A DNA stretch of 28,233 nucleotides, taken from positions 1-28,233 of the forward strand of contig RYVZ01000037.1 of assembly GCA_003979345.1 (NCBI GenBank). The letters run 5' to 3'. This DNA is from Lachnospiraceae bacterium. GTDB lineage: Bacteria > Bacillota > Clostridia > Lachnospirales > Lachnospiraceae. Shown here one piece after another: positions 9,038 to 17,072 of this stretch. Below the pieces are notes generated by a model that saw only the letters and a list, made by a program, of their open reading frames with translations, had not been told where the DNA came from and made no database searches. Position 1 is the first letter of the stretch. Each line of letters starts with the position of its first letter. Both the position numbers and the translations under genes were made by a program.

Positions 9038-10492
9038 ATGAACAAAGAGCAAATGTTTGAAAACAGACCGGTCAGCATGAACAGTCATAACAATCTTCTG
9101 CAGATTGAGGAGCATATTTATTATTTGGATGATGTGGAAAAGCCGAATGTATTCAGGAACATGTTCCCATATTCTGAAGTGCCGAAAATTCCGTTTAATG
9201 ACAGAATTGTACCGCATAATATGCCGAAGGATATTTGGATCACGGATACGACATTCCGTGACGGACAGCAGTCAAGGGCACCATACACGACGGATCAGAT
9301 TGTGACGATCTATGATTATCTGCACCGGCTTGGCGGGGAAAACGGTATGATCCGCGCAAGCGAATTCTTTTTATACAGTAAGAAAGACCGTGACGCGGTA
9401 TACAAATGTATGGAGAGGGGCTACCGGTATCCGGAAGTGACAAGCTGGATCCGGGCAAGCAAGGAAGATTTTAAGCTGGTCAAAGAGCTTGGCATGAAAG
9501 AGACTGGAATTCTGGTCAGCTGTTCGGATTATCATATTTTTCTAAAATTAAAGATGAACCGCAGGCAGGCAATGGAGCATTATTTAAGCATTGTGAAAGC
9601 ATGTCTGGAAGAAGGAATTAGTCCGAGGTGTCATTTGGAGGATATTACGCGGGCGGATATTTATGGTTATGTTGTGCCATTCTGCCTGGAACTTATGAAG
9701 CTGATGGAAGAGTATCATATACCGATCAAAGTGCGCGCCTGTGATACGATGGGGTATGGCGTAAATTATCCTGGTGCGGTCATACCCCGCAGTGTGCAGG
9801 GGATTATCTATGCGCTTTATACGCATGCGGGTGTGCCGCACGAGTTGATCGAATGGCACGGGCATAATGATTTTTATAAAGCGGTCGTCAACTCTACTAC
9901 GGCGTGGCTTTATGGGTGTTCCGGTATCAACACGTCCTTGTTCGGAATCGGGGAGAGAACCGGAAATACACCGCTTGAGGCGATGGTTTTTGAATATGCA
10001 CAGCTTCGCGGAGACTTGAACGGAATGGATACGACAGTGATTACGGAGCTGGCGGAATATTATGAGAAGGAGATCGGTTATCAGATCCCTCCGCGCACGC
10101 CGTTTGTCGGTAAGAACTTTAATGTGACAAGAGCGGGTATCCATGCCGACGGGCTTCTGAAAAATGAAGAGATCTACAATATCTTTGATACGGAGAAGTT
10201 TTTGAACAGACCGGTGCTTTGTGCGGTGTCAAACACATCGGGCTTAGCCGGTATTGCTCATTGGATCAATGCGTATTATAAGTTAAAATCTGATGAGATG
10301 GTGGAGAAGCATTCGCCGCTTGTGGAAGAGGTCAAGAAATGGGTGGACGAGGAATATGTTCAGGGGCGTGTTACCGTTTTGACGGATGAGGAATTGACGA
10401 AGGTGATCGACGAAGTCTGCGGTAAGCTCGGTATCACGCTGCGTTCAGGAAAGGAGCAAAAAACGAATGCAGAAGCAGGATGTGAAAAATGA
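9038..10492 (+). CDS. Re-citrate synthase-like enzyme of the isopropylmalate/homocitrate synthase family
   Basis: A 484-residue DRE-TIM metallolyase-family enzyme. Visible motifs are TDTTFRDGQQS (Asp70, Arg74, Asp75; the family catalytic Arg and metal Asp) and HGHND (His274, His276; the metal-binding HxH). ARAGIHADG-like sequence (RAGIHADG) follows the barrel. The approx. 60-residue N-terminal extension and lack of a clear LeuA regulatory domain set it apart from leucine-pathway enzymes. The family condenses acetyl-CoA with a 2-oxo acid. Co-transcription with isocitrate dehydrogenase suggests oxaloacetate as acceptor, that is Re-face citrate synthase as known from Clostridium kluyveri, feeding 2-oxoglutarate synthesis. 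Homocitrate, citramalate or isopropylmalate synthase cannot be excluded from sequence alone. AAAAGGAGG (9017-9025) precedes the start. Its end overlaps the regulator gene by 26 bases. Confidence 0.75.
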   Translation: MNKEQMFENRPVSMNSHNNLLQIEEHIYYLDDVEKPNVFRNMFPYSEVPKIPFNDRIVPHNMPKDIWITDTTFRDGQQSRAPYTTDQIVTIYDYLHRLGGENGMIRASEFFLYSKKDRDAVYKCMERGYRYPEVTSWIRASKEDFKLVKELGMKETGILVSCSDYHIFLKLKMNRRQAMEHYLSIVKACLEEGISPRCHLEDITRADIYGYVVPFCLELMKLMEEYHIPIKVRACDTMGYGVNYPGAVIPRSVQGIIYALYTHAGVPHELIEWHGHNDFYKAVVNSTTAWLYGCSGINTSLFGIGERTGNTPLEAMVFEYAQLRGDLNGMDTTVITELAEYYEKEIGYQIPPRTPFVGKNFNVTRAGIHADGLLKNEEIYNIFDTEKFLNRPVLCAVSNTSGLAGIAHWINAYYKLKSDEMVEKHSPLVEEVKKWVDEEYVQGRVTVLTDEELTKVIDEVCGKLGITLRSGKEQKTNAEAGCEK

Positions 10493-11183
10493 GGTGACAG
10501 ATAAGTATTCCCTAAGAGGAAGAGTCTTTCAGCGCCTGCGCAATGATATATTGAGTGGACGGTATCAGGAAAATGAAGAATTGAAGGAAGTGGCAATCGG
10601 GGACGAGCTTGGTGTCTCACGTACGCCGGTCAGAGAAGCATTCCGCCAGCTGGAACTGGAGGGACTGATCCAGATCATTCCCAATAAGGGAGCTTATGTG
10701 ACAGGGATTACGTTAAAAGATGTAGAAGATATTTACCGCATGAGATCGCCGCTCGAAGGCTTGTGCGCAAGATGGGCGACGGCGCACATTACCAAAGAAC
10801 AATTAGAAGAAATGGAAGAAAATGTCTATCTTTCGGAGTTCCATGCCGAAAAGGGACATTTTGACCAGATGGCGGAGCTGGATAACCGCTTTCATGAAAT
10901 CATGTACGAGGCTTCGGACTCAAAGATGTTGGAACACTTGCTGAAAGACTTTCACCAGTATGTTCTGCGTGTCAGACAGAAGACGCTTGCGAGCACCACG
11001 CGGAGCGCAGCGTCCAATAAGGAGCATCGTATGATCATGGAAGCGATCAAGAGCGGCGATGCGGATAAAGCGGAGCAGCTTGCCAATCAGCATATCGTGA
11101 ATGCCTATAATAATATGATTCAAAACGGGTTATATGAGATTTACGGGCAGGAAAAAACAGAGCAGGCAGAAGCCGAATCTTGA
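10467..11183 (+). CDS. GntR-family transcriptional regulator with FCD domain
   Basis: A 238-residue regulator. Residues about 14-80 form the winged helix-turn-helix (LRNDILSGRY; ELGVSRTPVREAFRQLELEGLI; NKGAYV). Residues about 90-225 form the all-helical FCD ligand domain. Its usual metal or ligand residues appear to be present: Asp and His in ELDNRFHEIM, His in KEHRMIMEAI, His in ANQHIVNAY. FadR/FCD proteins are normally homodimers that bind palindromic sites and respond to carboxylic acids. The start overlaps the end of the synthase gene, with GGAAAGGAGC (10448-10457) as ribosome site, so the two are probably translationally coupled. The palindrome over the operon promoter suggests autoregulation, and citrate or a related acid is a plausible effector (inference). 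Confidence 0.88.
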   Translation: MQKQDVKNEVTDKYSLRGRVFQRLRNDILSGRYQENEELKEVAIGDELGVSRTPVREAFRQLELEGLIQIIPNKGAYVTGITLKDVEDIYRMRSPLEGLCARWATAHITKEQLEEMEENVYLSEFHAEKGHFDQMAELDNRFHEIMYEASDSKMLEHLLKDFHQYVLRVRQKTLASTTRSAASNKEHRMIMEAIKSGDADKAEQLANQHIVNAYNNMIQNGLYEIYGQEKTEQAEAES

Positions 11184-11218
11184 ATAAGCGCGGTCTGCAT
11201 TGCAAAAATAACGACCCT

Positions 11219-11240
11219 GCGGGACTTTAGACAGACCCGC
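11219..11240 (+). other. Short inverted repeat in the regulator-icd gap
   Basis: GCGGG (11219-11223) can pair with CCCGC (11236-11240). An alternative partner for the right arm, GCGGTCTG about 30 bases upstream, is complementary to CAGACCCGC with one bulge. No T run follows, so it is not a classical terminator. It may stabilise or process the transcript; function unknown. Confidence 0.35.
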
Positions 11241-11279
11241 CTGATACAGATGGAAATAAAAAGGAGGCAGGATAACGAA

Positions 11280-12494
11280 ATGAGAAAGATTCAGATGGCG
11301 ACGCCGATCGTGGAGATGGACGGCGACGAGATGACGAGAATTCTGTGGAAGATGATCAAGGACGAGTTGATTTTGCCATTTATTGATCTGAAGACAGAAT
11401 ATTATGATCTGGGACTTGAACACAGAAATGAGACGGATGATAAAGTAACCTTTGATTCGGCAGAAGCAGCAAAAAAATACGGAGTTGCGGTAAAATGTGC
11501 GACGATCACGCCGAACGCCGCGCGTATGGATGAGTATCACTTAAAAGAAATGTGGAAAAGTCCGAACGGTACGATACGTGCCGCATTGGACGGCACGGTA
11601 TTCCGCACGCCGATCATTGTTAAGGGGATTGAACCGGTTGTGAAGTGCTGGAAAAAACCGATCACGCTTGCAAGACATGCGTACGGTGACGTCTATAAGA
11701 ATACGGAGCTGCGCGTGCCGGGTGCCGGAAAAGCCGAGCTTGTTTTCACAGCGGAGGACGGAACCGAGACAAGGGAGTTGATCCATTCATTCGACGGTGC
11801 GGGCATCCTGCAGGGAATCCATAATACGGACCGTTCGATCACAAGCTTTGCACATGCCTGTTTCCAATATGCACTTTCTACAAAACAGGATCTGTGGTTT
11901 GCGACGAAGGATACGATTTCGAAAAAATATGATCATCGTTTTAAGGATGTGTTTGCTGAGCTATATGAGAAGGAATATCGTGAGAAATTCGAACGTGCCG
12001 GGATTACATATTTTTATACGCTCATTGATGATGCGGTCGCGCGTGTCATGAAAGCGGAGGGCGGTTTTATCTGGGCGTGCAAGAATTATGACGGTGATGT
12101 CATGAGCGATATGGTAAGCTCGGCGTTTGGATCGCTTGCGATGATGACCTCGGTGCTTGTATCTCCGGACGGCGTTTATGAATATGAGGCAGCGCATGGA
12201 ACCGTACAGCGTCATTATTATAAACATTTGAAGGGCGAGGAGACTTCGACCAATCCTGTAGCGACGATTTTTGCATGGACGGGTGCATTGAAGAAGCGCG
12301 GTGAGCTCGATCAGATTCCCGAACTGGCAGACTTTGCCGCTCAATTGGAAAAAGCGACGCTGTCCACGATCGAGTCGGGGAAAATGACGAAGGATTTAGC
12401 ACTGATCACGAGTCTTGAAAATGTGACGGTCTTAAATACGGAATCGTTCATGAAGGCAGTCAGGGAAACGCTTGACAAAGTACTTGATGAATAA
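11280..12494 (+). CDS. icd: NADP-dependent isocitrate dehydrogenase, eukaryotic-type homodimer
   Basis: A 404-residue enzyme that oxidises isocitrate to 2-oxoglutarate and CO2 with NADP+ in the cytoplasm. The start MRKIQMATPIVEMDGDEMTR, the substrate loop GTVFRTPI, the metal-binding YDGDVMSD and EAAHGTVQRHY are hallmarks of subfamily II (animal/yeast-like) IDH. The Arg-His in the last motif matches the NADP-selecting pair of that group. An ATG at 11250 is also in frame, but AAGGAGG (11261-11267) lies downstream of it and 12 bases before the ATG at 11280, so 11280 is chosen. It is the last gene of the citrate operon. With the synthase upstream it would supply 2-oxoglutarate for glutamate; aconitase is not in this window. 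Confidence 0.93.
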   Translation: MRKIQMATPIVEMDGDEMTRILWKMIKDELILPFIDLKTEYYDLGLEHRNETDDKVTFDSAEAAKKYGVAVKCATITPNAARMDEYHLKEMWKSPNGTIRAALDGTVFRTPIIVKGIEPVVKCWKKPITLARHAYGDVYKNTELRVPGAGKAELVFTAEDGTETRELIHSFDGAGILQGIHNTDRSITSFAHACFQYALSTKQDLWFATKDTISKKYDHRFKDVFAELYEKEYREKFERAGITYFYTLIDDAVARVMKAEGGFIWACKNYDGDVMSDMVSSAFGSLAMMTSVLVSPDGVYEYEAAHGTVQRHYYKHLKGEETSTNPVATIFAWTGALKKRGELDQIPELADFAAQLEKATLSTIESGKMTKDLALITSLENVTVLNTESFMKAVRETLDKVLDE

Positions 12495-12547
12495 ATGCAA
12501 ATACATCAAAGATGCAAGGTGCATCAAAAATGCAAGATACATCAGAT
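12495..12547 (+). repeat. Three imperfect 18-bp tandem repeats after icd
   Basis: Directly behind the icd stop codon are ATGCAAATACATCAAAG (12495-12511), ATGCAAGGTGCATCAAAA (12512-12529) and ATGCAAGATACATCAGAT (12530-12547). The consensus is ATGCAARRTRCATCARA. The middle copy contains GATGCA-AGG-TGCATC, a small hairpin. No coding frame is evident. Function unknown. Confidence 0.8.
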
Positions 12548-12565
12548 AGATGATAAACAGATTAT

Positions 12566-12609
12566 AAAAGACATATCCAATGAACGGCACTCTGGATATG
12601 TCTTTTTTA
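12566..12609 (+). terminator. Rho-independent terminator of the citrate operon
   Basis: AAAAGACATATCC (12566-12578) pairs with GGATATGTCTTTT (12594-12606) around a 15-base loop, and the T run continues to about 12608. The stem has 13 potential pairs. It lies 72 bases after icd and before the rex promoter, so it separates the two operons. Confidence 0.9.
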
Positions 12610-12655
12610 TAAGTGATTTTCCTGATAAAGGCCTTCGGACCCCGTTTTCGGAGCG

Positions 12656-12690
12656 TTGACATTGACAATATTTTAACGTGTTTGTATAAT
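12656..12690 (+). promoter_or_regulatory. Consensus sigma-A promoter of the rex operon
   Basis: TTGACA (12662-12667), 17 bases, TATAAT (12685-12690): a perfect consensus promoter. A second TTGACA abuts it upstream (12656-12661), giving TTGACATTGACA; its 23-base spacing would not serve this -10. Transcription would start near 12697, about 46 bases before rex. Confidence 0.88.
12662..12679. promoter_or_regulatory. Candidate Rex operator over the rex promoter
   Basis: TTGACAATATTTTAACGT matches the clostridial Rex-box pattern TTGTTAA-N4-TTAACAA, as I remember it, at 10 of 14 defined bases. It overlaps the -35 box of the promoter. Rex genes are often autoregulated. The right half is degenerate, so this is only a candidate. 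Confidence 0.4.
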
Positions 12691-12742
12691 AAATTCAGAG
12701 ATTTTATCAGGAGAATGATTTGTTGACTAGGGGTAAGCGCAC

Positions 12743-13414
12743 ATGGAAGAAAAAGAAATATCACAGGCTGTCGTTGCAAGGCTTCCGAGATATTTCCGTT
12801 ATCTTGGTGAATTGAAAGAGCAGGAAGTGGAGCGGATATCGTCAGGGGACTTAAGCGTGCTCATGGGTGTAACTGCCTCGCAGATACGACAGGATCTGAA
12901 TCATTTCGGCGGTTTCGGACAGCAGGGCTATGGTTATAATGTGGATTATCTGTATCATGAGATCGGACGGATTCTTGGCTTGGACGGAGAATATCGGCTT
13001 ATTATCGTCGGAACCGGAAATTTAGGGCAGGCTTTGGCTAATTACATGAATTTTGAAAAACGGGGTTTTGTGGTAAAAGGTCTGTTTGATATTAGTGAGG
13101 GCCTTGTCGGAAAAAAGCTTCGCGGTTTAGAGATCATGCACATAAACAGGATGGAGCAGTTTATAAAAGAGCATAAGATCGATATTGCAGTGCTGACCGT
13201 TCCGAAAGAGCGCGCAATAGAAACCGCAGAAATGCTTGTTCATTGCGGAGTAAAGGCAATCTTGAATTTTGCGCATGTCGATTTGAATGTACCAGATGGC
13301 GTACAAGTAGAAAATGTGCATTTGTCGGACAGTCTGATGAAACTGTCCTATAATATAAAGCGGTATGAGAAAAACGTCAGGGGAAATGTATCGGGCGTTA
13401 GGAAAGAAGGCTGA
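12743..13414 (+). CDS. rex: Redox-sensing transcriptional repressor Rex
   Basis: A 223-residue protein with an N-terminal winged-helix DNA-binding domain (residues about 5-75; VTASQIRQDLNHFGGFGQQGYGYNV is typical of Rex). A Rossmann domain follows, with the dinucleotide motif GTGNLGQA at residues 90-97. The C-terminal helix (DSLMKLSYNIKRYEK) is the domain-swap helix of the dimer. Rex binds operators when the NADH/NAD+ ratio is low and releases them when NADH rises, which controls fermentation and electron-sink genes. The length matches the family. AGGGGTAA lies upstream of the ATG. It heads a six-gene run that includes nnr, also concerned with NAD(P)H. Confidence 0.95.
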   Translation: MEEKEISQAVVARLPRYFRYLGELKEQEVERISSGDLSVLMGVTASQIRQDLNHFGGFGQQGYGYNVDYLYHEIGRILGLDGEYRLIIVGTGNLGQALANYMNFEKRGFVVKGLFDISEGLVGKKLRGLEIMHINRMEQFIKEHKIDIAVLTVPKERAIETAEMLVHCGVKAILNFAHVDLNVPDGVQVENVHLSDSLMKLSYNIKRYEKNVRGNVSGVRKEG

Positions 13415-14113
13415 TTGGCGGCAATGGGAACATACATGGGAAAAAATTTTGAATCATCATTGGAAGGAAAAAATATCGCGCCATTGACGCTGGATCAGAA
13501 ATGGCATAAACTGTTTACGGTAATAAAGCCGTCAAGGCAATTGAAAAGTCTGGAAAAGCAGTTAGACAATCTGATCAAAAAGCAGGGAAAGGCGACGACA
13601 CAGAGCAAAGATATCCGGAAACTGAAAAGCAGGCTGATGAAAGAAATTCTGGAAATCCAGTCCGGAACACAAAACGGCGGAAGTGATGCTGCAATACAGA
13701 AAAAACTGGATGAAAATACAAAGCTGATCGGCGAGTGTAATGAAAAGCTTTCTCATTATCAGGACGAGCTGCTGGAGATTCCGTCGCAGATCGAACGTGT
13801 GAACAAGGCGTTGATGTTAGAGACCATGTCGCTGTGTTATACCGAGCTGAATGAAAATGAACGTGCGATCGGCCAGATCACGGATTGGATCGCGACAGTC
13901 CGGGTAGAATTGAAAAAACAGATTCTGCGCAGACAGGAGCGGGAAATCCGCAATCAGGAGGTCTATCATTATCTACATGGCGTCTTTGGCCCGGAAGTAC
14001 TGAATCTTTTTGACGTCAAATATGACTGGGAACAGAAGCGGAAAGAGCGGATCGAGCTGAAAAAGGAGCAGGGCGGAATAAAGAAACCAAATGCGGAGCA
14101 AACCGGAAAGTAA
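13415..14113 (+). CDS. Unrecognised charged coiled-coil protein between rex and nnr
   Basis: I do not recognise this 232-residue protein. It has no signal peptide or membrane segment. It is rich in Lys, Glu, Gln and Leu with heptad-like stretches at about 38-75 and 90-190 (RQLKSLEKQLDNLIKK; LDENTKLIGECNEKLSHYQ), so it is probably largely helical or coiled coil and cytoplasmic. The C-terminal tail is strongly basic. A TTG start at 13415 immediately follows the rex stop codon and has GGAAAGAAGG (13401-13410) upstream. ATG at 13424 or 13436 are alternatives. It is surely co-transcribed and possibly translationally coupled with rex. Function unknown. Confidence 0.8.
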   Translation: MAAMGTYMGKNFESSLEGKNIAPLTLDQKWHKLFTVIKPSRQLKSLEKQLDNLIKKQGKATTQSKDIRKLKSRLMKEILEIQSGTQNGGSDAAIQKKLDENTKLIGECNEKLSHYQDELLEIPSQIERVNKALMLETMSLCYTELNENERAIGQITDWIATVRVELKKQILRRQEREIRNQEVYHYLHGVFGPEVLNLFDVKYDWEQKRKERIELKKEQGGIKKPNAEQTGK

Positions 14114-14147
14114 ATGTTCCGGATACTGGAAGGATATGGATATTGAT

Positions 14148-15830
14148 ATGGACTATGTAGTCACAACGGAGCAGATGCGGTTCTGTGATCGTCAGACAAG
14201 TGCATATTATCAGATTCCGGAGATGGTACTTATGGAACGCGCGGCGCTTTCCGTTGCACAGACAGCGCTTCGGATGCTTTCTGACAGAAAGCGGCAGAAA
14301 GCGGGCGTGCTTGTTTTATGCGGCAGTGGAAATAATGGTGCGGACGGATATGCGGCGGCACGTCTTTTGCGGCAGTGGGGTGTACGGGTGCAGGTGCTTT
14401 TTTGCGGTGAAGATGAAAGAAGATCGGAGTTAAACCGGAAACAGGAAGAAATTGCACTGCGTTACGGTGTTCCATGCAGCACCGTCAAGAGCCGGAAGGG
14501 ACGCCTTACAATAACTGCTCGCAAAGAGGCGGAGACTGAATATGATAATATAGAGGAAACAAAAGCGGTATTCTTTCAGGTTCCTGACGACGTCAGTCTT
14601 GTGATCGATGCCCTGTTTGGAATTGGACTGTCCCGCCCGATCGAAGGAACGATGAAGATGCTGATAGATGAGGCGGGGACATGGCACATACCAGTACTGG
14701 CAGTTGATATGCCGAGCGGTATTGATTCGGAATATGGTACGGTAATGGAGTGTGCGCTTGCCGCAGAGGAAACGGTTACATTTGGATTTCGAAAGACGGG
14801 GCTGATGGTGAATGAGGGACCGGCTTATGCGGGCGCCATTTCGGTCGCCGATATTGGCATTACGGCGGATTCCTTCATGGGGGAATTGCCGGGGCGCAGG
14901 ATTTTGACAGCACGGAACGTGCTTCACATGTTACCTGTAAGGGAAAAAAACGGAAACAAGGGAACTTTTGGAAAGCTGCTGCTTATGGCAGGTTCGCCTA
15001 ATATGAGCGGCGCCTGTACGCTTGCTGCTTCGGCGGCATACCGTGCCGGTGCGGGCATGGTCCGGATCATAACCTGTAGCGAGAATATACCGGTATTGAA
15101 GCAGACGATTCCGGAAGCGCTGCTCACCGTGGTGGATGAGGAGCTCCAAGCCGGAGAAAAAGAGCGGCGGCTTATGGAGGCGCTGCGCTGGGCAGATGTG
15201 GTCGCTGCAGGCTGTGGGATCGGGATATCGGACGGAATGTGGGAGACATTACAGCTTTTATATGATATGATGTGTGGGGAAATGCGTAAAAAGCCGCTTA
15301 TTTTGGATGCGGATGCGCTGAATCTGATTGCGGGGACCAAAAATCCGGCGGCATTTCTACAAAAAAGGGAGCCTTATACAACAGTGCTGACGCCGCATGC
15401 CGGCGAACTGGCAAGGCTCTGCGGCTGTACGATCGCAGAGCTTAAGAAGGATTTTATCCGGATTTCAGAGGCATTTGCGGCTGACTGCGGCTGTATTCTT
15501 GTGGCAAAGGAAGCGCGGACATATCTCAGCATGGCGGATGAAACCGGTGTATGCCGCGGCTGTTTTAATATGACAGGGAATGACGGTATGGCGACGGCGG
15601 GATCAGGAGACGTGCTGACGGGGATGATTTTGGCGTTTGCAGCGGTCGGGACTGATCTGTTTGATGCGGCATGTTTGGGAGTTTATCTGCACGGGCTTGC
15701 GGGAGAATGTGCCTCGGATACACTTGGAAAAGAATCTGTTATGGCGTCGGATATCGTCCGGCACATTTCAGCGGCGATACGAAAGCTGCGCTTGCAGTCG
15801 GAGGAATCATCCGGCGAACGGCCTTTTTAA
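14148..15830 (+). CDS. nnr: Bifunctional NAD(P)H-hydrate epimerase/dehydratase (Nnr)
   Basis: A 560-residue fusion that repairs hydrated NADH and NADPH. The N-terminal YjeF_N domain (residues about 1-230) interconverts the R and S epimers: GSGNNGADG at 59-67, FGIGLSRPI at 157-165, DMPSGIDS at 187-194. The C-terminal ribokinase-like domain (about 255-560) dehydrates S-NAD(P)HX using ADP or ATP: GTFGKLLLMAGS, DADALN (387-392), TPHAGELARL, and GNDGMATAGSGDVL at 477-490. Two usually glycine positions are Ala here (GNNGADG, MATAGSGD), conservative changes that need not abolish activity. An upstream frame extends to 14091, overlapping the previous gene, but GGAAGGA (14128-14134) favours ATG 14148; ATG 14136 is possible. 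Location beside rex fits a theme of NAD(P)H upkeep. Confidence 0.92.
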   Translation: MDYVVTTEQMRFCDRQTSAYYQIPEMVLMERAALSVAQTALRMLSDRKRQKAGVLVLCGSGNNGADGYAAARLLRQWGVRVQVLFCGEDERRSELNRKQEEIALRYGVPCSTVKSRKGRLTITARKEAETEYDNIEETKAVFFQVPDDVSLVIDALFGIGLSRPIEGTMKMLIDEAGTWHIPVLAVDMPSGIDSEYGTVMECALAAEETVTFGFRKTGLMVNEGPAYAGAISVADIGITADSFMGELPGRRILTARNVLHMLPVREKNGNKGTFGKLLLMAGSPNMSGACTLAASAAYRAGAGMVRIITCSENIPVLKQTIPEALLTVVDEELQAGEKERRLMEALRWADVVAAGCGIGISDGMWETLQLLYDMMCGEMRKKPLILDADALNLIAGTKNPAAFLQKREPYTTVLTPHAGELARLCGCTIAELKKDFIRISEAFAADCGCILVAKEARTYLSMADETGVCRGCFNMTGNDGMATAGSGDVLTGMILAFAAVGTDLFDAACLGVYLHGLAGECASDTLGKESVMASDIVRHISAAIRKLRLQSEESSGERPF

Positions 15831-15856
15831 CAAACATTCGCAGCATGGAGGCAAAA

Positions 15857-17062
15857 ATGAACGATCTGCATTTTGACAGGGTATGCGCCTATATTGATTT
15901 AGATGCGATACAAAAGAATCTGCGCGAAATTCATGCGCATATTCCAAAGAGTGCGAAGCTTGCTGCTGTACTCAAGGCGGACGGTTACGGACACGGGAGT
16001 GTGGCGATCGCGCGGGAACTGGAACAGGAAGAGTTTATTTGGGGTTATGCGCTTGCCGTTGCGGAAGAGGCGTTTCAGCTCAGGGAAGCGGGGATCAAAA
16101 AACCAATTCTTATGCTCGGATATACATTTCCGGATTGTTATGAAGAACTGGTCAGGCAGGATATTCGTCCGGCAGTATTCAGCGTGGAGATGGCAGAGGA
16201 ATTGTCAAAAGCGGCATGCCGTGTAGGAAAGACTGTAAAAGTGCATGTCAAGGTCGATACCGGAATGGGAAGGATCGGCATTTTTCCGGGAGATGAGGGC
16301 GTGGCTTTTATTGATGCCGTTTCTAAGATGGATGGATTGGAAATCGAGGGGATCTTTACCCATTTTGCAAAGGCTGATGAGGCGGATAAATCCGACACAC
16401 TCCGTCAGGAGGCGCGTTTTACCGAGTTTATCGGGCGCATTGAACAGCAGCTTTTGCTGGACATTCCCATAAAGCATTGTTCTAATAGTGCGGGTATTTT
16501 AGATCTGCCGCAATTTTGTATGGATATGGCGAGGGTAGGGATCGCAATGTATGGGATGCCGCCTTCCGACGAAGTTTGTACGGATGTGGTGGCGCTTAAG
16601 CCGGCGCTTTCATGGAAAAGCCATATTGCGTTCATCAAGAAATTAGAGGCTGGTTCAAGCGTCAGCTATGGCGGATTGTTTACGGCGCAGAAAACAATGT
16701 TGGTTGCAACGATTCCGGTCGGCTATGCAGACGGTTATCCGAGAAGTTTAACAGGAAAGGGAAGGGTATTGATTCATGGAAAACGCTGTCCGATTCTGGG
16801 CAGGATCTGTATGGATCAATTCATGGTCGATGTGAGTGAGGTTTCCGACGCAAGAGTAGGAGATGAGGTCGTTCTTCTTGGGGAAGACCGGGGAGAGCAG
16901 ATAACGGCGGAGGAGCTTGGTGCACTTTCGGGACGTTTTAATTATGAACTTGTGTGTGATATCAATAAACGCATACCGAGAGTCTATCTGAAGAATGGAA
17001 AGCCTGTTGCATATAAAGATGATCTGTGCGGCTGCGGAGTCGTTGATATCGTAACGGATTGA
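15857..17062 (+). CDS. alr: Alanine racemase
   Basis: A 401-residue PLP enzyme that interconverts L- and D-alanine for peptidoglycan. The PLP lysine is Lys40 in VLKADGYGHG (commonly KANAYGHG). The second catalytic base is Tyr271 in SVSYGGLFTA. PVGYADGYPRSL and HGKRCPILGRICMDQFMVDV are further signatures. The frame is open upstream to 15671 inside nnr, but GGAGG (15847-15851) five bases before the ATG at 15857 decides the start. The C-terminus carries a short CGCG extension of no evident role. It lies 26 bases after nnr and is followed by mazF, a classic Firmicutes order. Confidence 0.95.
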   Translation: MNDLHFDRVCAYIDLDAIQKNLREIHAHIPKSAKLAAVLKADGYGHGSVAIARELEQEEFIWGYALAVAEEAFQLREAGIKKPILMLGYTFPDCYEELVRQDIRPAVFSVEMAEELSKAACRVGKTVKVHVKVDTGMGRIGIFPGDEGVAFIDAVSKMDGLEIEGIFTHFAKADEADKSDTLRQEARFTEFIGRIEQQLLLDIPIKHCSNSAGILDLPQFCMDMARVGIAMYGMPPSDEVCTDVVALKPALSWKSHIAFIKKLEAGSSVSYGGLFTAQKTMLVATIPVGYADGYPRSLTGKGRVLIHGKRCPILGRICMDQFMVDVSEVSDARVGDEVVLLGEDRGEQITAEELGALSGRFNYELVCDINKRIPRVYLKNGKPVAYKDDLCGCGVVDIVTD

Positions 17063-17072
17063 TTTTTTTGCA

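Noticed and set aside
9584..10144. Minus-strand open frame of 186 codons opposite the citrate synthase-like gene
   Set aside because: Antisense to conserved barrel motifs of a clear enzyme; no start signal or recognisable product.
12495..12547. Possible CRISPR array
   Set aside because: Repeats are adjacent, with no spacers, short (17-18 bp), imperfect, and no cas genes are nearby.
15671..15856. 62-residue N-terminal extension of alanine racemase
   Set aside because: It overlaps the conserved end of nnr in another frame, and a good ribosome site sits right before the ATG at 15857.
17058..17070. T run after alr as a terminator
   Set aside because: The seven T are not preceded by a stable stem, and mazF downstream shows no promoter of its own.
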